This document shows, piece after piece, positions 32,665-43,853 of a stretch of DNA of 64,000 nt. This DNA is from Ceratodon purpureus. Lineage: Eukaryota; Streptophyta; Bryopsida; Pseudoditrichales; Ditrichaceae. The stretch lies in contig CM026426.1 of NCBI GenBank assembly GCA_014871385.1, forward strand, positions 68,564,674-68,628,673, read 5' to 3'. The translations under genes were made by a program, and so were the position numbers. Numbering within the stretch: the first letter of the stretch is position 1; each line of letters starts with the position of its first letter. The notes below the pieces were generated by a model, which ran no database searches, was not told where the DNA came from, and was given only the letters and a program-made list of their open reading frames with translations.

Positions 32665-32890
32665 AATAGAGTTATTTGTAAAGTCCTTCAAAACCTGAGT
32701 TTTTGACCTGTAATTTGGAAAGGACCAGAACAGGATGATCTCAATGTAGACCTAGAATAGAATATTGGATAGATTGGAATTTTTATTGATAAAAATTTGG
32801 AGGGAGGGAGAAGAATTGAGTAGGTGGGACTGTGAGGAGGAGGAGGAAGAGTACTAGCTCAGGTCCATGAAAAAAGGAGGACAAAAGGCT
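32665..32890 (-). repeat. Dispersed repeat, copy 2
   Basis: Inverted copy of 17927-18178. It matches from gtcctccttttttcatgga to ctcaggttttgaaggacttt and a little beyond (tttacaaataactctattgga). Confidence 0.8.
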
Positions 32891-33307
32891 CGATGCATAT
32901 GTATGAAATATGTATGATATTTCAAAAACTGCAAGTGGAGACTGAGACTCCTCTTTATATGCCTCAACGTTGTTACACTATTGTACATTTCAACCGACAT
33001 TGACAACCGACATTCTGATTGTCCGTCTTATGAAAGACATCGTTACTAACAATGTCACATGACCGTCAAAAGTTGTGTTACTTTACGTGAAAGGGATGTA
33101 GTTCGGGAACCATTATATACGACCCTTCTCCTCTCACCACCTCAACGATGAACTCCAGTCCATTCTATCTCTTCTAGATTACTAGCAGATAGACGGCCTG
33201 AAAGCCTGCACAGAATACAAAAGTCATGTTCAAATCATCGCCAAGCTAAGCAGAGAGTAATCAACATACCCGAGTACATAGCAAGTAGACACACTATCTG
33301 ATAGATT

Positions 33308-33605
33308 GCCTAAAATCCTTCGCAAATCGGATAGCCCGGAGGAAATTTTCCGGATAAGTCCACTAAAGCAATATGATAAGTATGTAACCAATAGAAAATT
33401 CAAAAAGGGTGTCAAACATAAGAAGGATCTCACAGTGCACCATGGTGAAAGAGCGTACTTGAGTAGTCATGATCAATCAGGCGTAATTCACTTGCTCTTA
33501 TGTTCTCCTTTGCAACCGTAAGGGACATCCCTCAATCAGGAAAATTCCAGAGCCGACTTTCACTGCTTCAAATCCTTCGCAAATCAGATAGCCCGGAGGA
33601 GATGG
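33308..33605. repeat. Short direct repeat of 35 bp
   Basis: The sequence aaatccttcgcaaatcggat agcccggaggaaat near 33309-33343 recurs at 33569-33603 with two or three mismatches. It lies about 280 bp beyond the INTS3 stop codon at its nearest copy, possibly in the 3' flank of that gene. Confidence 0.6.
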
Positions 33606-33883
33606 TCCATTAAAGCTGAACCCATACTGAAATTAAAGCTCAAAGAGCGCATTTGGATATGGTCAGGTGCTCCCCGACCGGGAAAATTTCCATTTCATGA
33701 AATCAAGTGCCTTGCTGCTCAATTCCCTCCTTCATAATGTCTCGAATGGGAAATCCAACGGTAGAAACTATGCTGGAAAGGATCTCATCACTCTAAGGGC
33801 CACTTCAGTCGGGACAAATTCTTCAGGCTGGCTTACGTCATGACAATTCTCCAGACTTTCATGCATTGCATTCTTGCCCTGCG

Positions 33884-36800
33884 TCAGGAATTCTCACCAA
33901 CTTTCTCAGCTAAATTGTCTACAGCTTGCACCTCACCACATCCCATGACTTTCAAAAGGGCACGTCGGATCTCTCGCGTGCGAAGAGCAGCTTTCTCATC
34001 CGCGGCACTTTTCCCATCCTTCAGATCCTCAAATACACTCAGAAGTGCTCCCATAGTTGCTGAGCTCATCTTTTCTGATCTGCTGAAACGATAATATGTC
34101 AAAGTCAGCTTTTACCACATCTACAACCAGAAAAAAACAATTACACTCGACTGATCGGCTTTAGGTCAATTCCTAGGAAAAATAAAAAACAAAAATTGGC
34201 TCCGTGCCTGCACTGGATTAAGCAATAAGTCCGAAACCGGCATAAGACGCATAGAAAGAGTTACAGACCTTATTAGCCCTGACTTTCCTACGTTGTTCTT
34301 TTCAGCAGCTTCACATTTCCTAAACCGCCCATCCTTCAACAGATTGTCAACAGACAATTGCTGCAAGCAAGAAAGGAGTAGCGTATAATGTGAAGACATC
34401 CAACTCGTTACCACAATGGCAACAAAGCGCCCGAAATTTGGAGGCAGCGAAAGAACTGCACTCAAAAGTGCCACTGTAGGTGCCTGCGCCCGTAAGAGTA
34501 AGCTCAGCCCTGATACAGCATCAACATTCACATCTGGATTCAAAACACCCAGGCTCAACTCCACCACCTGCCAAATTATTCACCAACGCGGTCAATGACC
34601 AGAACCAGCATCGATTTAAAGACTAGCCAGAATACACAGATGGCCTTGATTTCGCCTACCCATGCATCAGTTCACTCCCAACGATGAAATGTTGCTAAAG
34701 AAGAGGAGGAAACGACTCACCTGGAGAGCTGTATCCGGGTAAAGAGCAAGCTCTTCAGCACCAATTAGTCGCCAAAAATATTGTTGTTCGATAGAATCCC
34801 AACTCAATGAAGCCTTGATAAGACGCCCCAGTGACTCCGTTTCTCTCCCAACAACAGCAAACTCTCCTACTGTTAACCAATATTCATAATTGGACAGGTC
34901 GGCTGGATCTACAGTTGAGACTAAGAGTAATATCATGGCCACTTTCCCAGTCGCCAAATGAGGAAGATATCGAAAAACTGAAGGCAACACTCTAGAGAGC
35001 CTTTGCATATTCCACATAAAACAGGTTTCTAGGTCTCTTACGAGAAGTTCATCAGGAGTTTTCGCATCCAGTATTTGTATCTCCCCATCAACAACAGCTC
35101 GATTTGATTCCAAAGGTAAAGAACCCTGCCTTTCCAGTGCCGTAGAACTCGGCATGATAGGCTTGTGATTTGCCAAAACGTTCGAGTCTCCAGCCTGAGA
35201 TGGAGGATTTCCTCTGCTTAATTGCCTTAGAAACTCTTCGTATGATTTAAAAGCATTGGCTACACTACTTTGCAAAGCCATATCTTTAGGATAGAACTTA
35301 TCATCATTAATCAATAAATTTCTGTTTGACTGGTGGTTCCCTCCAAAGCCCGAACCATTCCCACCATTGCCGATTTTACTCATCACTCCCCCATCCTCAT
35401 CGGCAACTGAAGTTATCCTAATTTTTCCGTCCTGTTCTAGCTTCACAGACACCTCAACTTCTGTGTCTCCTGTAACCTCCGCCAAGCCAGGGGCGCTGAA
35501 CCGAGGTACCTTTAACCCCTTCGCAAGCCTGACACATCGACGCATACGAAACAAAATTCAGCCGAGAACAATTCCAGCACCCAGAGTCAGCAATGGAATA
35601 AGAAACAAAGAGAAACAGACGGCGCAGGATTCCAATCAGCTAATATAATCCCAGTTGAGAGTGTGATACAGTTGCGACATACCGGGAGACGTAACACAGC
35701 AGCCTAGGACCAACTGCAAGGCCTTCGCGATGCCAGGCCACTAGTAACTGGCGCATTTGAGGATGGTTGCTGCCGAAATACATGTTTAGGAGTGTAGAAG
35801 TCAAGGATGTACTAAACTCATCATCATCCAAGTTCTCTGATGGGGATGTTTCAAGTGAGCCAAATATTTCGTAACCGCCCTTCTTCATAATCTCGACGAT
35901 TTGAGTGGCAAATTTATTAACTGCCAGAGAGGACGATGAAAACAAGTCAGGTGCATGATTTGTCGCGCCTGAGTTGTAGTTTGTCTCTGACATGTGCGGA
36001 GCCTCTACTTTAGCAAGCTTCCCGCTATGCATCTGATCTGAAGCTGCAATAAAAGAACCTAGTAATTTCTCCAATGCAGCGGCTGCAGATTTCTCGGACT
36101 TGCTCAAGGCTTCTGTAAGTCCATCCATAAGCACTTGTACTTCTGACCCTACAGCCTCAGATGTGCCTGTGAACACAAACGATCCACATGTAAATCATAT
36201 ATGACTTCCAATAGAAATGTTATAACAAAAACTATCAAGGAGCTCGCAATTCTGGCATCCCTAATTAATAATGTTGGCTCCTAAACACGCGTCAGTGCCA
36301 CTCAACGTAGTTACAGCAATATTTTCTGAACGGGTTGCGCAATAGGACACTTTAACTGAAGAGCGGCAAATCATTTCTAGAAAAACCCTACCCTAAATCA
36401 CCCGCTTGTCTGTCTGTGCATTACAACACCCCCTCATGCACAAATTTTTCAGTGACGATTCACAAGCGTAAGAAAAGAACCTGTGCGTCTCCTTTTTCTG
36501 TTTGCACTATCCCCAACATCACCTGCCTTCAACTCGTCGATACTCATACCGGTCGTTTCTGAAACTATGGAAGCACCAGGCGAGGACTGAACATCTCCGC
36601 CAGCTGGTACGTAATTTACCATGCCGCCACCTTTACCACCGTGAACCCCATCCATTAGCAATGACTCCGCCCTAAACTGTCTTGGCCCCTCTCCTGTATC
36701 TGGCTTACAGTAGGACGGGAAATACATATTCAACTTCTCACGAAGAGCAGGTACCACTAGAGGAGAAGCTGAGAGAGGTTCCAGTGACCGCACCACACCC

Positions 36801-38359
36801 TTGCCAACGAGAATGTCGATGGATATCGTTACACCCTTGAGGATCAAGTCACGCCGGATCGGATCATAGTTCTCGACCAGCAAAAACAGGAACTCCAGAA
36901 GAGAATGCGTCATGTCTACATATTTTGGGATGGAGTGCACCGTCAGTAGCATGGCCGGTTCGATGTTCATAATATTGTCGACCTTCGTAAAGAACAACCA
37001 GTCATAAAACAGTGCGAGTTTCGCATTCGCTTCGACGTGATTGCTCTTACAGCACTTCAGTAGCCACCCCACAATAGCCCACCGAGGACAAATGTCCGAC
37101 TGCAAAATCTGGTTCGTCGGGTGTATCGCACAACAAATGAACCGGATCAAGTCGCATACCAATGTTTCGCTCTCCGGGGTGAACAGATAACGCTGGGCGA
37201 ACCACGTTTGATATCTTCGCTGGCTCCCCATCCGGACACTCGTGAGCATGAACCTGATCTGCGTCTCCATATCTGGCGTCACCCTGGATGCCAAATAGCG
37301 CGTGGGTGTTCTTACAACATACAATTGTCCGATGTCTGTGAAACCCGGAGCCTTGAATGCACCCGGATTGGACAGCAAGTCCCTCCAGATAAGTTCGAAC
37401 TCTGGAACAAGAGCCACATCCTGGAGTAGACGGATCAGGTCGCGACCGATCATCAAACAGTCCTGGAATCTCTCTCGAAGAACTTTCGTGCAGAACGATA
37501 TTTCTTTCTGTTTAAGGTCGTTCAAACCTTGTGACTTTCCCATGGTGTGGTCTGCCAGGAGCCGCAGGTAAGTATACAGAGCCATAGTGAAAAGGTGGGG
37601 TTTCTCATACAGCCACTGCTCATAACTCAGCATCACATCTATCAGCTGGGTCGCCAGCCACACATTCCCAGTACTTAAATCTCCACTCGCAACCTGGAAC
37701 ACGAATAAGGTTGATAAGCCCGGTGCAAGTACTCTCAGAAACAGCACAAAACGTAAGATTGCATTTATGTCGAGCAACAATGTACAAGGAAATCGCTGAG
37801 AGAAGAGCAACAACAAGCAACCTGAAACTCTCAACGTCTCCACCCAGCTATGTACCTCTAATTAAATCTCCCAGCCAAATAGGGAACGGTATGAACGAGG
37901 GGAGATCGGACATACCTGACGTAGAAGTGTTATACCTAGATTATCAATGTCGGCAGCATTGTAGGTTATTAATTGCCTCAACAGCCACAGAACTTGAGTC
38001 CGTGGTTGGTCGAGCAGCTTAGGATAACAATCATTCACGAGTCGCAATATAACCGCAACAAAGGGAGTGTAGCCATCTCCTGTGATGGTAGTCAATGCAG
38101 TCAAGTGATGAAGGTATGCAGAAGCAGCGGACATTGGGCTGGTCAGGATAGCATATAAAAGCGCCTGGGGCAGCTGGGGTGTATTCGCCGTCGAGTGCGA
38201 CACGTTATATGGTGGTGTCAATAGTGACTGAAGGCTCGCATGCGCTTGCTGCAACTCTTTTTCGACTTCTGTTGGGCTCTCGAACGCGTGCCTCTGCATG
38301 AGCTTTGAGACGGACATCGCTGCAGCAGGAGCCTGACTAGTCATCCCCATTGTTGACAT
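33884..38359 (-). CDS. INTS3: Integrator complex subunit 3
   Basis: Seven exons by GT-AG junctions: 38359-37916, 37693-36481, 36166-35683, 35528-34721, 34567-34412, 34360-34269 and 34082-33884. They join in frame to 3396 nt, 1131 aa plus stop, close to the length of plant and animal INTS3. The N-terminal half is highly typical: LYTYLRLLADHT, CLMIGRDLIRLLQDVA, LIWRDLLSNPGAFKAPGF, LVCDLIRFICCAIHPTNQ, WAIVGWLLKCCKSNHVEANA and ALFYDWLFFTKVDNIMNIEP. The middle is more polar with a KRRR nuclear-signal-like patch, and the C-terminal helical-repeat part includes TLLNMYFGSNHPQMRQLLVA. INTS3 belongs to the nuclear Integrator (RNA polymerase II termination and snRNA 3'-end processing). In animals it also scaffolds the SOSS single-strand-DNA-binding complex. 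No break was found. A small upstream exon at 39935-40000 may extend the N-terminus. Confidence 0.93.
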
Positions 38360-38399
38360 TGACAACGTCAACAGAAACTAACTACCATTCATACCCCCA

Positions 38400-39934
38400 C
38401 CCAAATCCCAAAACTCATCTCTAGATATCTCAAAGAATAAGGAAATCGTCTGCCAGGTTTTCCTGGAACAACTAAGTCCAGAAAACGCCCACGACCACGT
38501 GAAGAATCTTCGACACGGAGACAGTCCCCTCGGGATGGGTACCTGGTGGACAGAAAGGGCCTATGTACAAGCATGAAATCCAAACTGTACACAACTACTC
38601 CGAGTGAATGACAGCCTGAACAACAGGTCTGTGGGTTCCTAAAGAGACTAAGCAGAAGAGCTCGGATGATAAAGAGAGAAAATAAGGTCTTGGATAGAAG
38701 CGAGGAAGGAGTAGAAGTAGAGTAGGAAGGTCACTACATTCTACAGTAAAAGTTCCCCTTTTAGAACAAATAAACGAAACCTGAGGCTGCTACGAGAGCC
38801 CAACCGAGACCCTACATCTAAACTACAGTGAGGTGCACTCGGTTCTCTAGCCCCCAAAAAGGGAACCCATGCAAAAATCGTACTCCGTTGCACTCGAAGC
38901 CAATCGGAGAGGAACCAAGTGCTCATACACCATGCTGGACCTCCTACCATAATGATTTAGTATTCCAAGAGTGGTCATCTGCACATACAACACATGCTCA
39001 GTACTATGATACAACCCCCCTCTCGCCTCCCTCATATGACCAGCACATCCAGAGCTCAGACGTAAGCTTAAGCGTTGAAGCCCCCGACGTAGGTCTCAGG
39101 TGACAGATTGAGTTTCTAGGCCGAGAACATTGAGGCCAAGCATTAGCAATGCCCGGATGTCAATACCGGAACTACACAAAATGTCCGCCCTAATTTTGAA
39201 CAGAAAGCACTACACAAAACCCTAATCCTTCAATTCCAAGTAGAATGACTACGAGGTCGTAACAAAGGGCAGAATCTCCAGAGCTAAAACCCTACGTTCT
39301 AAAATCTCCCAAGAACTGAACAAAAAGTCCGCGTCTCTAGACTCATCAGAGAGAACGCCAAAGAAGAACATCCTCTCAAACCTACACTCCACCCACTCAA
39401 ATTTACAATCAAGCCTCTGGAACAACTAACTAAAGAGGCACCAACCCATTCCCAATTTGTTTCTCAACAGAAAATGAAACCCTTCCCTAACGGTCACTAA
39501 AAGATCACCAGAAAGAAACCCGCATCCTACTGGCAATGGATTAAATCCCAACCTTAACCTCAACCCCAACCTTAACCTCATACTCTTGCAAGGTCCAATT
39601 AGCCACGAAATTTCAAAAACACCAGGAAAGCCACCACAACTTCACAATTGAAAGCTCAAAAACCAAACTGTTTCATCTCACCATCCTCTCCGTGATTCAC
39701 ATATTAGGGTTTAGATCGACCCTCGGAAGGAAAAAATCAAAAAATCAAAAAATCAAAAAAATGTTTAAAAAAATCACGTGCTTTCACCAACCAGAATGCC
39801 CACGACGAACTCCCGACCCCGCGACTCACTCCTCACGCCCTACACCCACCCTCACGCCCTCCCAATACCAATTCCAAAACCACCCCAGGACCCAAAACGA
39901 GATTGAATTAGGGCTGGAGAACAAAACCACTCAC
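38400..39934. other. Probable 5' intron or leader of INTS3
   Basis: No motif-bearing frame. A ccaaccttaacctcaa microrepeat lies at 39545-39585. The segment lies between the candidate promoter exon and the INTS3 ATG and is best read as a first intron plus leader. Confidence 0.35.
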
Positions 39935-40000
39935 CGAAGGCGAGAACAGCGACGACGAGCACGAGCGCAGCGAGTCGAATCCGAAGCGCAATCCCGCCAT
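39935..40000 (-). other. Possible first coding exon of INTS3
   Basis: ATG at 40000 opens 22 codons ending TCG followed by GTGAGTGG, a strong donor. The next usable acceptor (TAG near 38381) would join in phase to seven codons that lead straight into the INTS3 ATG at 38359, giving an uninterrupted N-terminal extension of about 29 residues. The peptide is Ser/Arg-rich and amphipathic, so a targeting-like segment is conceivable. Short upstream ATGs exist (for example near 40073). It could equally be a 5' leader exon with a short upstream frame. Transcript data would decide. Confidence 0.35.
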
Positions 40001-40407
40001 GACACCCCACCACTGAAACTCCAGAAAATCCAACCACCACCACCTCCCCCACAACCAATCCTCCAAATTCTCATTCACTCACTGCCATTCCTCCACCACG
40101 CGAGCTGCGAGAGCTCTCCACTTCAACCCCTCCACCACCACGATTCCTCCCAATCTGCGCAATCTGTGCAATCCCTAGACCCAACACAGGAGACGCTGAG
40201 GAGAAGGGGCGCCAAAAATGGCAGAGAATTCCAATTGCGACGATCATGGGCTCGTTGGAAAGCCCGTGGAGGCGGCCAGGCGGGGGTGCGAATGATGCGA
40301 TGCGGGGGATCCAGCGCTGCGCAGGGAGCGAGGCGAGGCGGGCGCCACTCCCCTGGCGAGAGTCGAGAGTCACTACTCGTTTGGCCCAGCCTCGTCCTTG
40401 TGCTGTC

Positions 40408-40415
40408 TTTTTTAT
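40408..40415 (-). promoter_or_regulatory. TATA box, candidate INTS3 promoter
   Basis: The minus strand reads GGGGCTATAAAAAAGACAGC inside a locally GC-rich segment (40240-40500). The box lies about 410 bp before the possible first-exon ATG at 40000 and 2.05 kb before the INTS3 ATG at 38359. No plus-strand gene nearby explains it. Confidence 0.4.
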
Positions 40416-40620
40416 AGCCCCCGGCCGCTCCCCCGGGGCAGGCAACGCCCCATCCTCGGGCAGTGGGCACCTCCCCCACGGATGGGCGGATGAATGAATG
40501 CTCCCCTGTGGATGACGTTGTACTCTGTACGTTACAACCATTTTATGACATTAGCACACTATGCTACCTCCCACATAAATGTGAGCTACTTTTACTAATT
40601 GGTGCATATACAACATGCAA

Positions 40621-40745
40621 TAAGGTAACGTACTGTTGAACCGTCCCCTGTTTCCAAAACCGATCAGGCTGAAATGTACCTGATTGGAACACTTCAGCCT
40701 GATCGGTTTTGGAAACAGGGGACGGTTCAACAGTACGTTACCTTA
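40621..40745. repeat. Perfect 53-bp inverted repeat (hairpin), 19-bp loop
   Basis: Arms 40621-40673 and 40693-40745 are exact reverse complements over all 53 bases, starting TAAGGTAACGTACTGTTGAA; the spacer is 19 bp. It has no coding content. The arms have no mismatch, so the structure is young or maintained. It may be a foldback MITE; transcription would give a near-perfect RNA hairpin of the size of a small-RNA precursor. No other copy was seen in this window. Confidence 0.92.
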
Positions 40746-40749
40746 ACTC

Positions 40750-42270
40750 TATGATATCCTGCAACATTCTTCAGGTATTATGGTGATACCATAATGATCT
40801 CCGTGAATATCATATTTTGAAGTTGCTACATACATATGGCATGGTGTAAATTTTGGCAAGACTTCAATATTTTCTTCATTTTTTCCTTTGTAGATGTAGC
40901 GGCCCCACTATTTTGTTCACTTTCTTGTAAATTTTAGCCACTTTTGGGATCACTGATGATTAAAGGAAGTTTGTTTGCTCTTTGTTTATTGTTAATATTT
41001 TTTGGAAATTTAGTGGGTTCTGGATACTAATATTGGTTGCGTTGCATGGTGCTTTGGGGCTCAACATTAGTGGTGATTTGATTTGATCGATTACCGCGTC
41101 ATAGGGTTTTGTAATTGAGAATGGAGTTGAGTGAATGACCTTCGCCAATAAATTTCATCTTTGTTTCAAATGGAGTGATTGATAATATGAAGAGGAAATA
41201 ATTTTTCTTCATTTTTAATCTCAAATTTTGGAGTTTTCTCTTTAATTTTGTGGCTAGTCAAAGTATGTTTCACCTACAAAATGAAGTAACTTTGGAAATA
41301 TTCTACTATCATTCTTAACTTTCCGATAATGTAGAGTAGAATCAAGACATCCATTGGTGTGGATAAAAACCCCTTGTGATTATATTGTTGATGAAAAAAA
41401 AGATGTAAAATGTATAATTTACCTAAAATTAACTAGATGGATCTCCACAAATCAAAACAAAATTTAAAATTATTAAAATATACCACACGTTTTTTTAAAT
41501 TAGAAGCCGGAAGGAGAAGAAGAGGAAAGGAGGTCTGCGATATAGTTAGGATAAGGACGAGCCTTAGTACGAGGGTTGAGTGACGTGCCCTTGGTAATTT
41601 GGCCTTGTTACACTTAGATGAGATAGTGAAAAGTTTGTATAAAGGAGTTTTGAGGTGTGGTTGCAATAACTTTTGCATATATATCCAAAATCGTCATTTA
41701 ACGTCGAACCAATTTTCTTGGTATGGTTTAAAATCTGAAAGTTTATGGAATTTACCAAAGTTGTAGATGTGTTGGTTTTTTTGTTTGTATTGCTTGGAAG
41801 GGGACCAAGAAGAAGAATTGTTTGTTTTTTAGGAAATTAGTGACTAGATTTGAGAGAGAACAAGAAACAAATGAGAGCAAAGTTGGTAAGGCAATTGCTT
41901 ATGAGGTTTATAATAAAGGAGATGGAGTGATGGTGCTTACATAAACTAGTGCTATATTTGACATCTCATTTATCTGCTCGCAACATATATTTGATCTTTT
42001 TTTATGCATGAAAATTGTTGATGGTGATGGTTTAACTGCATTGATATGAAACGAATAATGACAAATAATGAACGTGATAAAGGAAAAAGAAAGAGCCAAG
42101 AGTGTGATGTTGCAATGCTGAGAGAGAACATTGCAACAAAGTTGTGAACGTTCTTTATATGAAAGTGATAGGACAGAACAAGGAAAACAAATGATATTGC
42201 ATATTTTATAAATTCCAAATCATGTCTTTTATACTTATCCATATGATTAGATATTTTGATATTTCTCTAT
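40750..42270. other. AT-rich stretch, no gene recognised
   Basis: Short open frames on both strands lack motifs. No repeats of note and no RNA gene seen. Confidence 0.4.
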
Positions 42271-42274
42271 CAAT

Positions 42275-42452
42275 CTCGTGCAATAGGAGCGAAGACAGGT
42301 GTAACACTTCATGAAATAGAAAGAGAAGCCCCTCTTACACTACTAATTGGACCTTCAATAGAAAAAGGAATCCAAGTATAAGAAGCTTTAATGGATGTAG
42401 TAATTGAGCGTCAAGGTTCGGAATTCATGGCTTTGGTTCCAACATCATAAGC
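42275..42452 (+). other. Short coding-like fragment of unknown origin
   Basis: A plus-strand frame reads YQSRAIGAKTGVTLHEIERE, APLTLLIGPSIEKGIQV, a TAA, then EALMDVVIERQGSEFMALVP and a stop. AT-rich third positions and the coherent sequence recall organellar coding DNA, but I could not assign a gene. It may be a transferred organelle fragment or chance. It lies beyond the 3' side of the gypsy element, possibly within or just outside its LTR. Confidence 0.2.
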
Positions 42453-42744
42453 GTGCAACAAACCATTACTGCGAGCTCATAAGATTGTGAAGTTCAACTA
42501 CCATATCTCTAACTGAGCGAGCAGGATCCAAATTGACCATTAAATCAACATGTAACTCAACACAACCATGCTAAACTATGCAAAAATCAGAATCATATTA
42601 CAAAATGTCACATGAGGAACAAGCTTCCTCATTATGGTTTAAATAAGAGAAAGCTGGAACCGCTTTCCATGGTAGAACGGTTATAACTGCCCTTCCAGTC
42701 TATCTGTTACTAACTAGTTTGTAACATTACCCCCCCCCCCTTTA

Positions 42745-43820
42745 TCATCTACGTTGAGCTCCATGTGAACTTGGTCCTCGTGCACTGGGATGAATCCTAT
42801 GGAAGTCTGCAACAGCTTCAAGTGCGTTTTCTAAATTTATAGCCGGTTCCCACGAATTCTCCTCTAGGCCATATCCCTCCCACGAAACGAGATATTGAAG
42901 CCTCTGTCCACGACCAAATATCCGAGAGTCAAGAACTTTATGGACTTCATACTCAATGTCTCCATCAGGAGTGGTAACTGGCGGAGGTGGTATGTGGCGT
43001 CGTCCTATAATTGTGTCTGGCCGATATTTCTCAAGGAGAGACACATGAAACACATCATGAATGCGCAATGTTGATGGTAATTTGAGGCGGTAGAAGACAT
43101 CAGAAATTTTTGACATCACCGAGAATGGCCCCAAAAATTTAGAGGCCAGTTTATGGGATGGTTCTGTTGTAGAAATATTGTCACGGCGGAGCAGAACCTT
43201 GTCACCAGTCTGGAATATCGGTTGCAATTTCACCCCCTTGTCATAATTTCGCTAAGCTTGTTCTCCAGCAATTGTGATCATGATTTTAATTCTTCGTGGA
43301 CTTCTTGTAAATGTCGAACTCTTTCTTCAACTGCTCGGACAGTTGATGTAGTTGGGGTCGAAAATGATAATGACGGGTGATAGACATATGTGGCGTAGAA
43401 TGGTGAAAATCCTGTTGCGGAATAGCAGGCATCATTATATGCGAATTCAACTAAAGGAAGTAGGTCTACCCAATTATCTTGACGTTTAGTCGTGAACACC
43501 CTTAAAAGTTGCTCCGGTACCTGATTCACTCTCTCAGTTTGCCCATCCGCTTCAGGATGGAAAGCTGTAGTTGGAGAAGGGTGAATTCGTAAAAGCTCGC
43601 ATAATCTCCTCATGAATTTTGACACGAAAACTGCACCGCGGTCTGATATCATGTCGTCCGGTGTCCTATGGTGCTTCCATACATTGTGTAAATATAATGA
43701 AGCAGTACCGTTAGAATCAATTGTTTCGTTGGTTGGAATAAAATGAGCTAATTTAGTGTTTTTATCCACGACCACCATGATGGAATCATATCTTCCAGCC
43801 GTCAACATAGCGGTGTACAT
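42745..43820 (-). pseudogene. Gypsy integrase core and chromodomain
   Basis: The integrase core shows IMVVVDKNTKLAHFIPTNET, the second catalytic aspartate in MISDRGAVFVSKF, and the Glu in FHPEADGQTERVNQ with about 35 residues between, the D-D-35-E pattern. A stop between 43233 and 43278 separates this from the C-terminal block, which has the GPFSVMSKISDVFYRLKLP linker and a chromodomain: YEVHKVLDSRIFGRGQRLQY then LVSWEGYGLEENSWEPAINL. Aromatic residues for methyl-lysine binding appear kept (Tyr, Trp, Trp). The stop makes it a pseudogene copy. Confidence 0.8.
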
Positions 43821-43853
43821 ATCATCGAAGAATGGGCCAGTAAAAGTTTCTCA

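Noticed and set aside
39692-40417. 241-codon plus-strand frame
   Set aside because: Arg/Pro-rich low-complexity reading antisense to the likely INTS3 promoter and leader; no motifs.
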